Numbered from the stretch's first letter, positions 8,696 to 17,145 are shown. The stretch is DNA of 64,000 nt from Chryseobacterium daecheongense (GCF_003729955.1 NZ_RJTX01000001.1:1116001-1180000); one strand, 5' to 3'. Notes: generated by a model from the sequence alone, not told the origin. Numbers and translations: made by a program.

Positions 8696-9418
8696 TTAAA
8701 CCAATACAGCACCCCCGTCGATAATCAATGATTGACCCGTGGTATAGGTTTGTGTCATCAAATAAACAAATGCTTGTGCAATGTCTTCTGGTTTACCCAC
8801 TCTTTTTAACAGCAGGGTATTTTCCAAATGTTTGAAAAAAGCTTCGCGGTCGCTATCGTTCATATTACCCCAAAGATTGGTATCAATAATTCCGGCGGCA
8901 ATATTGTTTACCCGTATCGGAGCCAGTTCTATTGCCATCGCTTTTGTAAAAGCATCCATAGCACCACAAATCGAAGCACCCAAACTATACCCGGCAGCAG
9001 GACGTTGTCCGAAATTGCCACTCATTAAGTTAATGCTTCCGCCTTCATTGATATATTGCTTACCATATTTAATCGCTGCAAACGCACCCCAAAAACGAAT
9101 GGTAAAAAAGTCCTTTCCTTTTTCTATTTCCGTATCATCAACCATGCTCATGGATATATTTTCGCCAGCCGTATAAACCAAGTGATCGAAGTTGCCTATC
9201 CCGGCAAAGAACTCTCTTATATTTTCTTCTTTATCAAGGCTAATAGCAAAACCTTTACTGTTTTTAGGCAAAGTTTCCAATGCTTTGTCAATTCTTTGCT
9301 GATTACTAGATACTATAATGACTTCCGCACCATAAGATGCCGCTGCTTGGGCGGTTGCCAGTCCTAATCCAGAACTTCCGCCAAGAATAATTACTCTTTT
9401 ATTTGTTAATGTTTTCAT
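8696..9418 (-). CDS. SDR-fold protein lacking the catalytic lysine
   Basis: A 240-residue SDR with a nucleotide site LGGSSGLG (12-19), TAG in place of NAG (83-85), S133 and Y144, but the expected lysine of YxxxK is Ala148 (YSLGA). The C-terminal DGG motif is intact. The missing lysine suggests altered or absent dehydrogenase activity, or a regulatory or binding role. It is the last gene of the upstream SDR group, 39 bp after the NTF2-like gene. Confidence 0.85.
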   Translation of the reverse strand: MKTLTNKRVIILGGSSGLGLATAQAAASYGAEVIIVSSNQQRIDKALETLPKNSKGFAISLDKEENIREFFAGIGNFDHLVYTAGENISMSMVDDTEIEKGKDFFTIRFWGAFAAIKYGKQYINEGGSINLMSGNFGQRPAAGYSLGASICGAMDAFTKAMAIELAPIRVNNIAAGIIDTNLWGNMNDSDREAFFKHLENTLLLKRVGKPEDIAQAFVYLMTQTYTTGQSLIIDGGAVLV

Positions 9419-9457
9419 TTTAATGTTGTTTTGATTGTTAATTACCTCTTGAGAATT

Positions 9458-9877
9458 TTAATATTTTGCCTGTCCTATTTCCAGTTGGTAAAATTTACCC
9501 TCTTTGTTCAAATGGAATTTAAAGTAGGTCTTAAAGTCTCCCCACGTATCACTATGAAATCTTCCATAAATATTCATTCCATTATTTTCCACCTTGTCAA
9601 TAGTGATAAAACGTTCATGTCCAATAGCTTCGCTAGAAAATTTCTTAAAATCTCTAAGATGACCATCATCCAATAGTTTTGTATCAGTAGTGAAAAATGA
9701 CAACCAAAGCGTCGTATCGCCTTTTTGCCAGGCTTCAATAGCAGCCTGTACTTTTATATTCTTGATTTTTGTGAAATCCATTTGTTTAATAATTTGATGG
9801 TTGTGGTTACCAATCTGCCCGCAGGCTTGTAAAAAACACAGGAGCAAAACTGGTACGATAGATTTAAATCCATTCAT
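9458..9877 (-). CDS. NTF2/SnoaL-like lipoprotein
   Basis: A small protein (139 residues from the start at 9877) with a lipoprotein signal ending LQAC, then a cone-shaped NTF2/SnoaL-like domain (IEAWQKGDTTLWLSFFTTDT; YGRFHSDTWGDFKTYFKFHL). I prefer the ATG at 9877 (MNGFKS). The one at 9898 would overlap the end of the upstream SDR gene by 14 bp, which is also possible. SnoaL-like proteins act as cyclases, isomerases or ligand carriers; here it sits between two SDR genes. Confidence 0.75.
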   Translation of the reverse strand: MNGFKSIVPVLLLCFLQACGQIGNHNHQIIKQMDFTKIKNIKVQAAIEAWQKGDTTLWLSFFTTDTKLLDDGHLRDFKKFSSEAIGHERFITIDKVENNGMNIYGRFHSDTWGDFKTYFKFHLNKEGKFYQLEIGQAKY

Positions 9878-9884
9878 TCTCTGA

Positions 9885-10637
9885 TTATTGATTGGCACCC
9901 CCGTTTACTAACAGGTGCTGTCCGTTGACAAAAGAAGAAAGATCACTGGCAAAGAATTCTGCAATGTTTGCGACATCTTCTACTTCAGCCAGCCTTCCCA
10001 TTGGGCAACTGTCTATCAATGATTTTCGGAGCTCGGGATAACTTCCTTTTTCTGCAAAAATTCCTGAATGGTCCACAGCAAATGGTATAATCGAATTGAC
10101 AGTAACGCCACGGTGTCCGATTTCTTTGGACAGGACATCAACTAAATAACGTGGAGTAGTCTTACTTCCTCCATAAACCGCCATCCCTGGAATAGGAAAA
10201 GCTGTAGTACTAGATGCTATATATATAATTCGTCCATTGTCTTCTATATTTAATGCCGCATGCTGCATGGTAAAATAGCTACCTTTCGTATTTATAGAAA
10301 ATAAGCGATCAAATTGCTCTTCAGTAAATTCTGTAACTGGAGTTTCTACCATTTCAATTCCGGCATTTGCTACCACAATATCAATTTTACCGAATTCTTT
10401 TTTTGCTTCTGCAAAAAGTCGTTTAATATCATCTACTTTACTTACATCGGCCTGAACAGAAATAACCTTCACTCCCATAGCACGAATATTACTTTCGACC
10501 TCTTTAACGGAAGCTGTATCTTTGGAATAATTCAGGACAATATCTGCACCCAATGCAGCATAACGTTCTGCTATGGCTCTTCCCAGCCCTCTGGCAGAAC
10601 CCGTAATAAGGGCTACTTTATTATTTAATGAATACAT
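9885..10637 (-). CDS. SDR family oxidoreductase
   Basis: A 250-residue classical SDR with TGSARGLG at residues 12-19, NAG at 91-93, the catalytic Ser near 142, and Y155 with K159 (YGGSK). The C-terminus keeps the NGQHLLVNGG motif. It resembles 3-oxoacyl-ACP reductase-like SDRs, but lying in an SDR array it is unlikely to be the housekeeping FabG. It lies 18 bp after the preceding SDR gene. Confidence 0.9.
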   Translation of the reverse strand: MYSLNNKVALITGSARGLGRAIAERYAALGADIVLNYSKDTASVKEVESNIRAMGVKVISVQADVSKVDDIKRLFAEAKKEFGKIDIVVANAGIEMVETPVTEFTEEQFDRLFSINTKGSYFTMQHAALNIEDNGRIIYIASSTTAFPIPGMAVYGGSKTTPRYLVDVLSKEIGHRGVTVNSIIPFAVDHSGIFAEKGSYPELRKSLIDSCPMGRLAEVEDVANIAEFFASDLSSFVNGQHLLVNGGANQ

Positions 10638-10655
10638 GTTTATTTATTTTAAAAT

Positions 10656-11393
10656 TTAAGCCATTCCACCATTGATCCCGATATTTTGAGCATTGATCCA
10701 TTTTGCTTTGTCACTGGCAAGAAAAACGATAGTATCTGCGATATCTTCCGGTTGGCCTATTCTGCCAAAGGGATTAAGTGACGCTAAACGATCTATCGTT
10801 TCTTCTGATTTGCCATTGAGGAACAATGCCGTAGCAGTGGGTCCCGGAGAAACAGAGTTAACATTAATGCCACGGCCTATCTCTCTGGAAAAAACTTTTG
10901 TCAGTTGTTCAACTGCTGATTTTGTTGCTGTATATGTGCCATACCCTGGCAGCATCATACGGTTTACGGACGTTGAGAAATTAATGATACAGCCGTTTTC
11001 TGCCAGGCGATTTGCTGCTTCGCGTAAGGTATTGAATACCCCTTTAACATTTATACTGAATTGGCGTTCAAAATCTTCATCTGTTGTATCCTTAATTAAT
11101 TTTGTCATCATGATACCTGCATTGTTCACAAGGATATCAATGTGACCATAGTACTCCATGGCCTTGTCAAAAAGAGTTTTAACATCTTCACTTTTACTTA
11201 CGTCAGCCTGGATAGCGGTAGCCTCACCACCTTGTTCTTTAATCATATTCACAACATTTTCTGCGTCAGCAAAGCTTCCTGCATAATTGACAATCACTTT
11301 AGCCCCTGCTAAAGCTAATTTTTTAGCAACCTCCGCTCCAATTCCTTTGGATGAGCCTGTCACGATTGCTACTTTGTTGGTTAGTTCTTTCAT
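10656..11393 (-). CDS. SDR family oxidoreductase
   Basis: A 245-residue classical SDR: TGSSKGIG at 12-19, NNAG at 90-93, the catalytic Ser near 140-142, and Y154/K158 (YTATK), ending in an INGG motif. It is FabG/glucose-dehydrogenase-like in layout. It lies 42 bp downstream of the promoter-proximal SDR gene and 18 bp upstream of the next, consistent with one transcript. Confidence 0.9.
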   Translation of the reverse strand: MKELTNKVAIVTGSSKGIGAEVAKKLALAGAKVIVNYAGSFADAENVVNMIKEQGGEATAIQADVSKSEDVKTLFDKAMEYYGHIDILVNNAGIMMTKLIKDTTDEDFERQFSINVKGVFNTLREAANRLAENGCIINFSTSVNRMMLPGYGTYTATKSAVEQLTKVFSREIGRGINVNSVSPGPTATALFLNGKSEETIDRLASLNPFGRIGQPEDIADTIVFLASDKAKWINAQNIGINGGMA

Positions 11394-11435
11394 TGTTTCG
11401 ATTATATTTGTTAAAATTATGGGTATGTCGGCTAC

Positions 11436-12212
11436 TTAAACCATTGGAAATTTGATGCCTGATATATCAGCACATTTCTTAAGGAAAAGCTCTTGTAAAT
11501 CCGTGTTGTTAACATCCGGATGCGTAACTTCTAATTTTTTATGGTAAAAATACTTTCCGGAAGTCTGGACTTCCTGATCGGTGGATGCAGCTAGCCAGAC
11601 CTGTGTTTGCGGGGCGTCTTCCAGGCTGTCTGGCGCTCCGGGACCTCCCATTTTGGTAGCTACCCATCCTGGCTCCAATGCACTGGAAAATACATTCTTC
11701 CATTTGTTAGCAACAGCAAAGGCTAGAAAAACGTTGTGGAGTTTGGAATCGGCATAAGCCTGAAAGCCATTCCAAGGTTTATGTTCCCAAAGTATATCAG
11801 TCAAACTACTATCTCCATCTCTATGAAGCCCACTACTGAGGTAGATCAATCTTTTTGGTCTTTCAATGAGTGAGGTCAGTATATATGGGGCTAAACTATT
11901 TATGGCAAAGACATGAGGTAGCTTGTCCTCTGTCAGTATTTTTTTTCCTTCAGTATATCCAATTGCAGCATTATGAATTATTGCGTCAAACTCACCTGTT
12001 GCATTAGCTTTAGCAGCAAGTTCAACCGTTTCCGCTATACTGGAAAGATCGCCGATAAGTACTGATTCCGCTTTTGGATTAGCTTTTAATGCATCCTTTG
12101 CCCTTTTTTCATTTCTTGCATGAAGTACAACCTGGTGTCCTTCTTCCATTAATAATTTTGCGGCCATCATACCAAGTCCGTCTGATGATCCTGTTATAAA
12201 TATTCGTCCCAT
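11436..12212 (-). CDS. SDR family oxidoreductase, first gene of SDR group 1
   Basis: A 258-residue SDR of a different subtype: TGSSDGLG at residues 7-14, HNAA at 80-83, S126 and Y153/K157 (YADSK), with a long segment (HRDGDSS...) after the catalytic Ser as in retinol-dehydrogenase/WW-oxidoreductase-like members. It has a TAATTTTG promoter box about 50 bp upstream and follows the AraC gene at 12319-13248. Confidence 0.88.
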   Translation of the reverse strand: MGRIFITGSSDGLGMMAAKLLMEEGHQVVLHARNEKRAKDALKANPKAESVLIGDLSSIAETVELAAKANATGEFDAIIHNAAIGYTEGKKILTEDKLPHVFAINSLAPYILTSLIERPKRLIYLSSGLHRDGDSSLTDILWEHKPWNGFQAYADSKLHNVFLAFAVANKWKNVFSSALEPGWVATKMGGPGAPDSLEDAPQTQVWLAASTDQEVQTSGKYFYHKKLEVTHPDVNNTDLQELFLKKCADISGIKFPMV

Positions 12213-12258
12213 TTTATTCGGCTTTAATTTGTCAAAAGCATTTTGCTATTTGATGAAA

Positions 12259-12266
12259 CAAAATTA
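12259..12266 (-). promoter_or_regulatory. -7 promoter box TAATTTTG for SDR group 1
   Basis: The minus strand reads TAATTTTG, identical to the box upstream of the isochorismatase-like gene, 46 bp before the first SDR start. Confidence 0.5.
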
Positions 12267-12318
12267 GAACCTGGATGGAAGTAAATTCTTACGCCAAATA
12301 AAGATAGAGTTTCGAATT

Positions 12319-13248
12319 TTAAAGAACGGAGGACTTTCGGTATTGAACAGGTGAAATCCCTTCGTGTTTTTTGAAGAATGTGCTGAAATGCGCGGATTCT
12401 GAAAAGCCTAGTTTATAGCTGATTTCTTTGATAGGTATTTCTGGGTTTTGAAGAAGTGCTTTTGCTTCGGAAAGTGTTTTATCTGCAATCCAGATCGCAA
12501 TGGATTTCCCAGTCTTGTTTTTGATTACACTGCTCAAATAATTGGGATGAAGATGTTGTGCTTCTGCATAATCCTGAACCCTGAATACTGTCTCAACCCT
12601 ACCGGAACTTATATCCCTGTAATGTTGTTCCAACATCCGTTTAAAGCTTATAACTATAGTCGAACTTCTGTTACCTTCATAAATTGGATTGTAATCAATC
12701 CAAATATGCTCTTTGATTTTAAACAAGAGAATTGCTAAGAAATGTCCAATTATATTATACTTGGCAATTGACTTTCCTTTGTATGTTTTATGAATTAAAC
12801 TTGTGATATATTTAAGTTCCTGAAAAAAACTATCAGAAACTACTTTGGGTCTCACGATTTCCGTCAGAAGAAATGGGAATTCCGTATACACATCTCTGCC
12901 AATATACTTTTTTAAAAACGTTTCATCAAATGTGATCAATAAAACATCGTTTATCTCTGTCCAACTAAATGTTCTGAAATTACTTGGATTCGTAAAATAA
13001 ACGGAGTTTGGAGCAACATCAAAGGAATATTCATCGATAGAGTATTTTCCCTGACCATTCTTTACAAGCAAAAAAGAAAAGAAATTAGGTCTGAAAGAAG
13101 AAGAACTATAAGGTAAGCTGAATCCAATTTCATTGAGATTGAAAATGGTAAAACCTTCCGTGAGTTCAAATAGATCTACGGGTAACTCCAAAGTCTTATA
13201 AAGTTCGTACAGAGAGTTGGATTCAATATTTTTAGACAAGTTCACCAA
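12319..13248 (-). CDS. AraC-family transcriptional regulator next to SDR group 1
   Basis: A 309-residue regulator with an N-terminal ligand-sensing half (residues 1-200) and a C-terminal AraC double helix-turn-helix (YAEAQHLHPNYLSSVIKN, then IKEISYKLGFSESAHFSTFF). It lies immediately upstream of, and in the same direction as, the first SDR gene, with a promoter box in the 106-bp gap. It probably controls that group. The effector is unknown. Confidence 0.88.
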   Translation of the reverse strand: MVNLSKNIESNSLYELYKTLELPVDLFELTEGFTIFNLNEIGFSLPYSSSSFRPNFFSFLLVKNGQGKYSIDEYSFDVAPNSVYFTNPSNFRTFSWTEINDVLLITFDETFLKKYIGRDVYTEFPFLLTEIVRPKVVSDSFFQELKYITSLIHKTYKGKSIAKYNIIGHFLAILLFKIKEHIWIDYNPIYEGNRSSTIVISFKRMLEQHYRDISSGRVETVFRVQDYAEAQHLHPNYLSSVIKNKTGKSIAIWIADKTLSEAKALLQNPEIPIKEISYKLGFSESAHFSTFFKKHEGISPVQYRKSSVL

Positions 13249-13361
13249 TTCAATATTTAAGGATTATAAATTTAAAATTTTTTGAGAACATCAATATATT
13301 CAGCAGACTGAAATAAAGAGGACTTAGATCATACTACAAAATTGCTGATATATTCTCTGAT

Positions 13362-13385
13362 CGGATTATCCATAATCCGGATTAT
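13362..13385. repeat. Overlapping palindromes built from GGATTAT
   Basis: An inverted repeat CGGATTAT-CC-ATAATCCG (13362-13379) overlaps a perfect 14-bp palindrome ATAATCCGGATTAT (13372-13385), giving three alternating copies of one 7-mer. It may be a protein-binding site or a cruciform-forming sequence. No function is assigned. Confidence 0.45.
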
Positions 13386-13465
13386 TTTATTCAAAATGAA
13401 GATTAACAAAACGAATGGAGGTTTTTAAAAGCTCCCATAGATAGCCCATATTACAGTAACACTTC

Positions 13466-13504
13466 CTAACCTGCTCCTGTAACAATTGCGAATTTTGTTT
13501 CCAT
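13466..13504 (-). pseudogene. Possible SDR gene remnant (N-terminal 12 codons)
   Basis: The minus strand reads METKFAIVTGAG followed by a stop. The first strand plus the TGxxxG start of the nucleotide site is the hallmark SDR N-terminus, and six SDR genes lie just beyond. No further SDR-like sequence is convincing after the stop. This could be chance in 12 codons. Confidence 0.3.
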
Positions 13505-13660
13505 ATGTACTACAAGCCACTTCCCTAATAGTATGTGATAAACAAAAGCTATCCAGATTGATTGCATCTAGAAAATCTGTGTTTGTAATATAGATTAGAA
13601 AAAAAACGCAAATGATTGAAAATCAAAAATATAATTAAAAATAATGAAATTTTAAATTAA

Positions 13661-14758
13661 TTATCCATTAATTTTTTCGCCCCTTTCAAATGTCTCATAA
13701 TACTGTATTGCTTTTTGTTTTAATGGATTTGTACTCCATTCTTCCCATTCTCCAGTGTAAGGATTATAGCCACACTTTAAAGGCTTGGAAGTATCTAATT
13801 CTTCTTTGTTAGTATGGGTTTGTTCTGTGTATGCTCTGCAATCGGTACATATATAACGGAATTCACAATCTTTACAGACTTCGATACTATCTTTGGTTAA
13901 GTTCCAATATTTTTTAAATTCAGGATGATCTAAAGCATTTTTTAATGTTGTATCTTTTATATTTCCAAAATTTTGAGCCATTGAGGGGCAGTTTTTAATA
14001 TTGCCATCAAAATCTATTGCTATTTTTTTGTAAAGGCAAGAATTGTATTGCTGTGCCTCTAAATAAAAAAAGCGATTAAGGTTAACATTTTTTAAATCAA
14101 TTAGCCCACAACTCAAAGGAATTGTAATTCTATTTTTAATAATACTTAAGTAAACATGGTCTAATATCTGAAAATCTTGCTCTTCGGATGAATGTAGTAT
14201 AAAATGAAGAAATTTATTTGAAATTTTAAAATGATTTTCTTTCACAAATGAAAGAAGCTGAACATCATATTTTACAACAATTGATATTTCATTGATATTA
14301 GAATCATTAAGCTGTTCTATTTTAGAAATTATTTCTATTATTTCGTTTACTCTTACTTCTGAAAATCTGATTTGTATGTATTTAATCTTTAAACTACAAA
14401 TCTGCTGTACTAAATTGTCATTGAAAATACCAGAACTATTAATATCTAAAATTAAATAATCAACATAAGAAGGTGTTTCATTAAAATAAGAGGTGCTTTG
14501 GAAACTCTGCAATTCTTTTCTAGAACTTATTATAAATCCTAAATTGTTGTCAATGATAAAATTCAGGTATTCTTCTAAAACCTCTAAACTATCATGGTCT
14601 AATTGCTTTTTTAATACAGCATAATTTTGCTTTTCATTTGATAGTAAGTCAAAGAAAGCATTCGGAATAAGCTTTAAAAAGCCTGTATTAGTATCAAAAA
14701 TAATAGAATTTTTAATACCTTTAGTAATTTTAACGGAGTCAAATAGTTTTAAAAACAT
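13661..14758 (-). CDS. Orphan SPASM-domain peptide maturase, grasp-with-spasm type
   Basis: A 365-residue protein whose C-terminal third is a SPASM-like Cys-rich region (C217, C241, C257, C295, C298, C304, C307, C329), ending with the CGYNPYTGEWEEW signature I associate with the grasp-with-spasm RiPP maturase family. The N-terminal half has no CxxxCxxC radical-SAM motif, as is known for that family. Normally an ATP-grasp ligase and a precursor peptide sit beside it; here the neighbours are mnmE and an AraC regulator, with 362 bp and 412 bp of gene-free DNA on the two sides. It is either an orphan acting in trans or a relic, although the reading frame is intact. Confidence 0.75.
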   Translation of the reverse strand: MFLKLFDSVKITKGIKNSIIFDTNTGFLKLIPNAFFDLLSNEKQNYAVLKKQLDHDSLEVLEEYLNFIIDNNLGFIISSRKELQSFQSTSYFNETPSYVDYLILDINSSGIFNDNLVQQICSLKIKYIQIRFSEVRVNEIIEIISKIEQLNDSNINEISIVVKYDVQLLSFVKENHFKISNKFLHFILHSSEEQDFQILDHVYLSIIKNRITIPLSCGLIDLKNVNLNRFFYLEAQQYNSCLYKKIAIDFDGNIKNCPSMAQNFGNIKDTTLKNALDHPEFKKYWNLTKDSIEVCKDCEFRYICTDCRAYTEQTHTNKEELDTSKPLKCGYNPYTGEWEEWSTNPLKQKAIQYYETFERGEKING

Positions 14759-15120
14759 CTTTAATACAAAAGTGAATAATGTTTTGGTGAACGGGAAATT
14801 TTTGTCTTGTTGCTTTTTTTAGCTGTATTTTTAGAATATTTAACTTGGGATACGAAAATTTAAAATTTCCATCAATTATGCTCTATGTTTTATTGGAAAT
14901 ATTAATTTTAAAATTTAATGGTGATTAGAATTATTAATTTTTGACAAACACCATTTGGTGCTCTAAAATAATCAACATGAACTTGCTTTATTAATTTTCG
15001 GAGAGGAAATTTTCATTCCTATTATAATTTATGCATAATAAGATAACACAAAGAACAATGTACCTTGCAATTTTTAATAAAATAATTTATGTGGTATTGA
15101 TGTTGTTTTCGTAGATACGG
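14759..15120. other. AT-rich gap upstream of the SPASM maturase
   Basis: No ATP-grasp gene or convincing RiPP precursor is seen. Short minus-strand reading frames exist (for example 14 codons at 14972-15016, MKISSPKINKASSC), but they carry no double-glycine leader. A small CACCA-TT-TGGTG hairpin lies at about 14950-14961. Confidence 0.45.
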
Positions 15121-16506
15121 TTACTTCCCGATACAGAATTTTGAGAAAATATTTCCCAACACCTCATCATTTGTGACTTCCCCTGAAATTTCCCCTAAAT
15201 GTTCCAACGCATTACGCAGTTCATACGCCAATAATTCCGTAGAGATCTGGAATGTAATCGCTTCTTTCACTTTATGAACAGCATCCAAAGACTTTTGCAA
15301 CGCTTCAAAGTGGCGTTGATTGGTAATAACCACATTATTTTCTTCGGATTTTAACTGTTCCACATAAGAAGACAATTCATTTTTAAGATCCTGAATATTC
15401 TGGTTCTCAACTGCTGAAATCTTGATAAAATCAAAATCATTGGCAATTGCTTTTCGGAAAATATCTTCTACCGCTTCATATTTTGTGGGAATTACTTCAT
15501 CGATCTTGGTCGCACAAATAATCAGCTTCAAATCGTCTCTCAGCAAAGATTGGATCATTTCGATATCTTCTGAAAAATCTTCTGTTGCAGCATCGGCCAG
15601 ATAGACCAGAATATTGGCATTTTCCACCTTTTCCTTGGCTTTTTTTACTCCAATAGCTTCGATTTCATCTGCTGTTTCACGCAATCCTGCGGTATCGATC
15701 AGACGGAAAGCATGACCTTTGATATGCAAAACTTCTTCGATCGTATCCCTGGTTGTTCCCGCAATATTGCTGACGATAGCTCTTTCTTCTTTTAATAAAG
15801 CGTTGAGTAAAGTGGATTTTCCAGCATTTGGCTTTCCGATGATCGCAACAGCTGTTCCATTTTTGATGGCATTTCCATACTGGAAACTTTCAATAAGAGA
15901 ATTTAATTTTATTTCGATTTTGTTCAATAATTGAGTCAGGGCTGTTCTGTCTGCAAACTCTACGTCTTCTTCGGCAAAATCAAGCTCCAGTTCAATTAAA
16001 GAAACGAAATTCAGAAGATCGGTTCTTAATAACGATATCTCGTTGGTAATCCCTCCTTTCAGCTGATTGATTGCTACTTTTCTGGAGGCCTCATTTTCAG
16101 ATGCAATCACATCCGCAATGGCTTCTGCCTGGGAAAGGTCAATTCTTCCATTGATGAAAGCACGAAGCGTAAATTCTCCTGCTTTGGCCATTCTCGCCCC
16201 GTTTTTGATCAGGGTTTCAAGGATACGTTTTCCAATGTGCGGCGAACCGTGAAAAGCAATCTCCACTGAGTTTTCAGTAGTGAAACTTTTCGGAGCCAGG
16301 AAAATGGAAAGCATCACCTCATCAATCGCTTCTTCCCCATCCATGAAATAACCGTAATGGATAGTATGGGACTTTTGTTTCTCCAACTGCTTTGTCGGAA
16401 AACTTTTCTGAACTATCGGTAAAGCATCATTTCCGGAAACTCTTATGATTCCCAGAGCTCCTATTCCATTGGCTGTAGCCAGTGCACAAATGGTATCGTT
16501 ATTCAT
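15121..16506 (-). CDS. mnmE: tRNA uridine-5-carboxymethylaminomethyl modification GTPase MnmE
   Basis: A GTPase that, with MnmG, modifies the wobble uridine of several tRNAs. The 461 residues match the full family length. The G motifs are GKPNAGKS (224-231), TTRD (251-254), DTAG (271-274) and ATKID for G4. The protein ends in the diagnostic CIGK, whose Cys is catalytic. A TACCTTTG promoter box ends 4 nt before the ATG, so the mRNA may be leaderless. Confidence 0.97.
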   Translation of the reverse strand: MNNDTICALATANGIGALGIIRVSGNDALPIVQKSFPTKQLEKQKSHTIHYGYFMDGEEAIDEVMLSIFLAPKSFTTENSVEIAFHGSPHIGKRILETLIKNGARMAKAGEFTLRAFINGRIDLSQAEAIADVIASENEASRKVAINQLKGGITNEISLLRTDLLNFVSLIELELDFAEEDVEFADRTALTQLLNKIEIKLNSLIESFQYGNAIKNGTAVAIIGKPNAGKSTLLNALLKEERAIVSNIAGTTRDTIEEVLHIKGHAFRLIDTAGLRETADEIEAIGVKKAKEKVENANILVYLADAATEDFSEDIEMIQSLLRDDLKLIICATKIDEVIPTKYEAVEDIFRKAIANDFDFIKISAVENQNIQDLKNELSSYVEQLKSEENNVVITNQRHFEALQKSLDAVHKVKEAITFQISTELLAYELRNALEHLGEISGEVTNDEVLGNIFSKFCIGK

Positions 16507-16510
16507 AGTG

Positions 16511-16518
16511 CAAAGGTA
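16511..16518 (-). promoter_or_regulatory. -7 box TACCTTTG of mnmE, almost abutting the ATG
   Basis: The minus strand reads TACCTTTG with only 4 nt between the box and the start codon at 16506, placing the transcription start at or next to the ATG. Confidence 0.55.
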
Positions 16519-16684
16519 AGTTTTTTAGCGGCAATTTTTGCAGTAGAAAGTCATACGGATTGTCTATGTGAAAATTATACATTTTAAATTGGAGATGAAA
16601 GAGCTTCACATTGAGCAATCATCATTTATCAATGAGCAATTATTTAAAAATCAGTACCTTTATATACACTAAAAACTGTTAATC

Positions 16685-17119
16685 ATGCCACCAAAAGTTA
16701 TCAACCGTTACCATTTCCAGGTGGAATGGGGCGGAAACAGAATCGATTTTCTGGAAGTTTCCGGATTAGACATGCACATTGATGTTATTTCCGTAAGAGA
16801 AGGAAGTTCCAAGCTAGACTCAGAAATGAAAACACCGGGATTATTAAAATTTTCCGATGTCACCTTAAAAAGAACCATTGTAAAGGGAGATAACGATTTC
16901 TTCAACTGGATCAGAACAAAATATTTCGGAAGTGTGGAAAGACGCGATGTGGTAATCAAGTTGCTCGATGATCAGCATAATCCATTAATCGTCTGGAAAC
17001 TTCAGAATTGCTTTCCTTCCCAATACATCGGACCTGTATTGATAAGTAATGATTCTCAGGTAGCTACGGAAAGCCTTGTGCTGACTCATGAAGGAATGTC
17101 TATTGAGAGCATAAAATAA
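16685..17119 (+). CDS. Solitary phage tail tube protein (T4 gp19-like)
   Basis: A 144-residue protein with the layout of T4 gp19-like/contractile-tail tube proteins: an N-terminal NRYHFQVEW strand, the FLEVSGLDM segment, a long KTPGLLKFSDVTLKR stretch, then the C-terminal GPVLISNDSQVATESLVLTHEG strands. These proteins form the inner tube of phage tails and extracellular injection systems. No sheath, baseplate, spike, AAA+ or capsid gene is present nearby, and the neighbours are mnmE and an aminopeptidase gene. It has its own terminator. It may be a domesticated tube protein or a trans-acting part of a system elsewhere. Confidence 0.8.
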   Translation: MPPKVINRYHFQVEWGGNRIDFLEVSGLDMHIDVISVREGSSKLDSEMKTPGLLKFSDVTLKRTIVKGDNDFFNWIRTKYFGSVERRDVVIKLLDDQHNPLIVWKLQNCFPSQYIGPVLISNDSQVATESLVLTHEGMSIESIK

Positions 17120-17145
17120 AATCACCTCAGAAATGAGATGATTTT
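17118..17145 (+). terminator. Intrinsic terminator of the tail-tube gene
   Basis: AAAATCA and CTCA arms pair with TGAG and TGATTTT around a GAAA loop with one internal mismatch. The stem begins within the stop codon. Confidence 0.7.

Larger units (their letters stand above)
13249..13660. other. Non-coding gap with palindromes and a possible gene remnant
   Basis: A 412-bp AT-rich gap between the SPASM maturase and the AraC gene with no intact gene. It holds a cluster of overlapping GGATTAT/ATAATCC palindromes (13362-13385) and a 12-codon minus-strand fragment that looks like the start of an SDR (13466-13504). It may be a decayed edge of the SDR block. Confidence 0.5.

Noticed and set aside
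8505..8699. A 64-codon plus-strand reading frame in the gap between two SDR genes
   Set aside because: No signal, motif or family resemblance, and it overlaps the inverted repeat that looks like a promoter region. Probably chance.
14972..15016. A 14-codon minus-strand frame upstream of the SPASM maturase, considered as a RiPP precursor
   Set aside because: It is too short and lacks a leader or a repeated core; chance is likely in this AT-rich gap.
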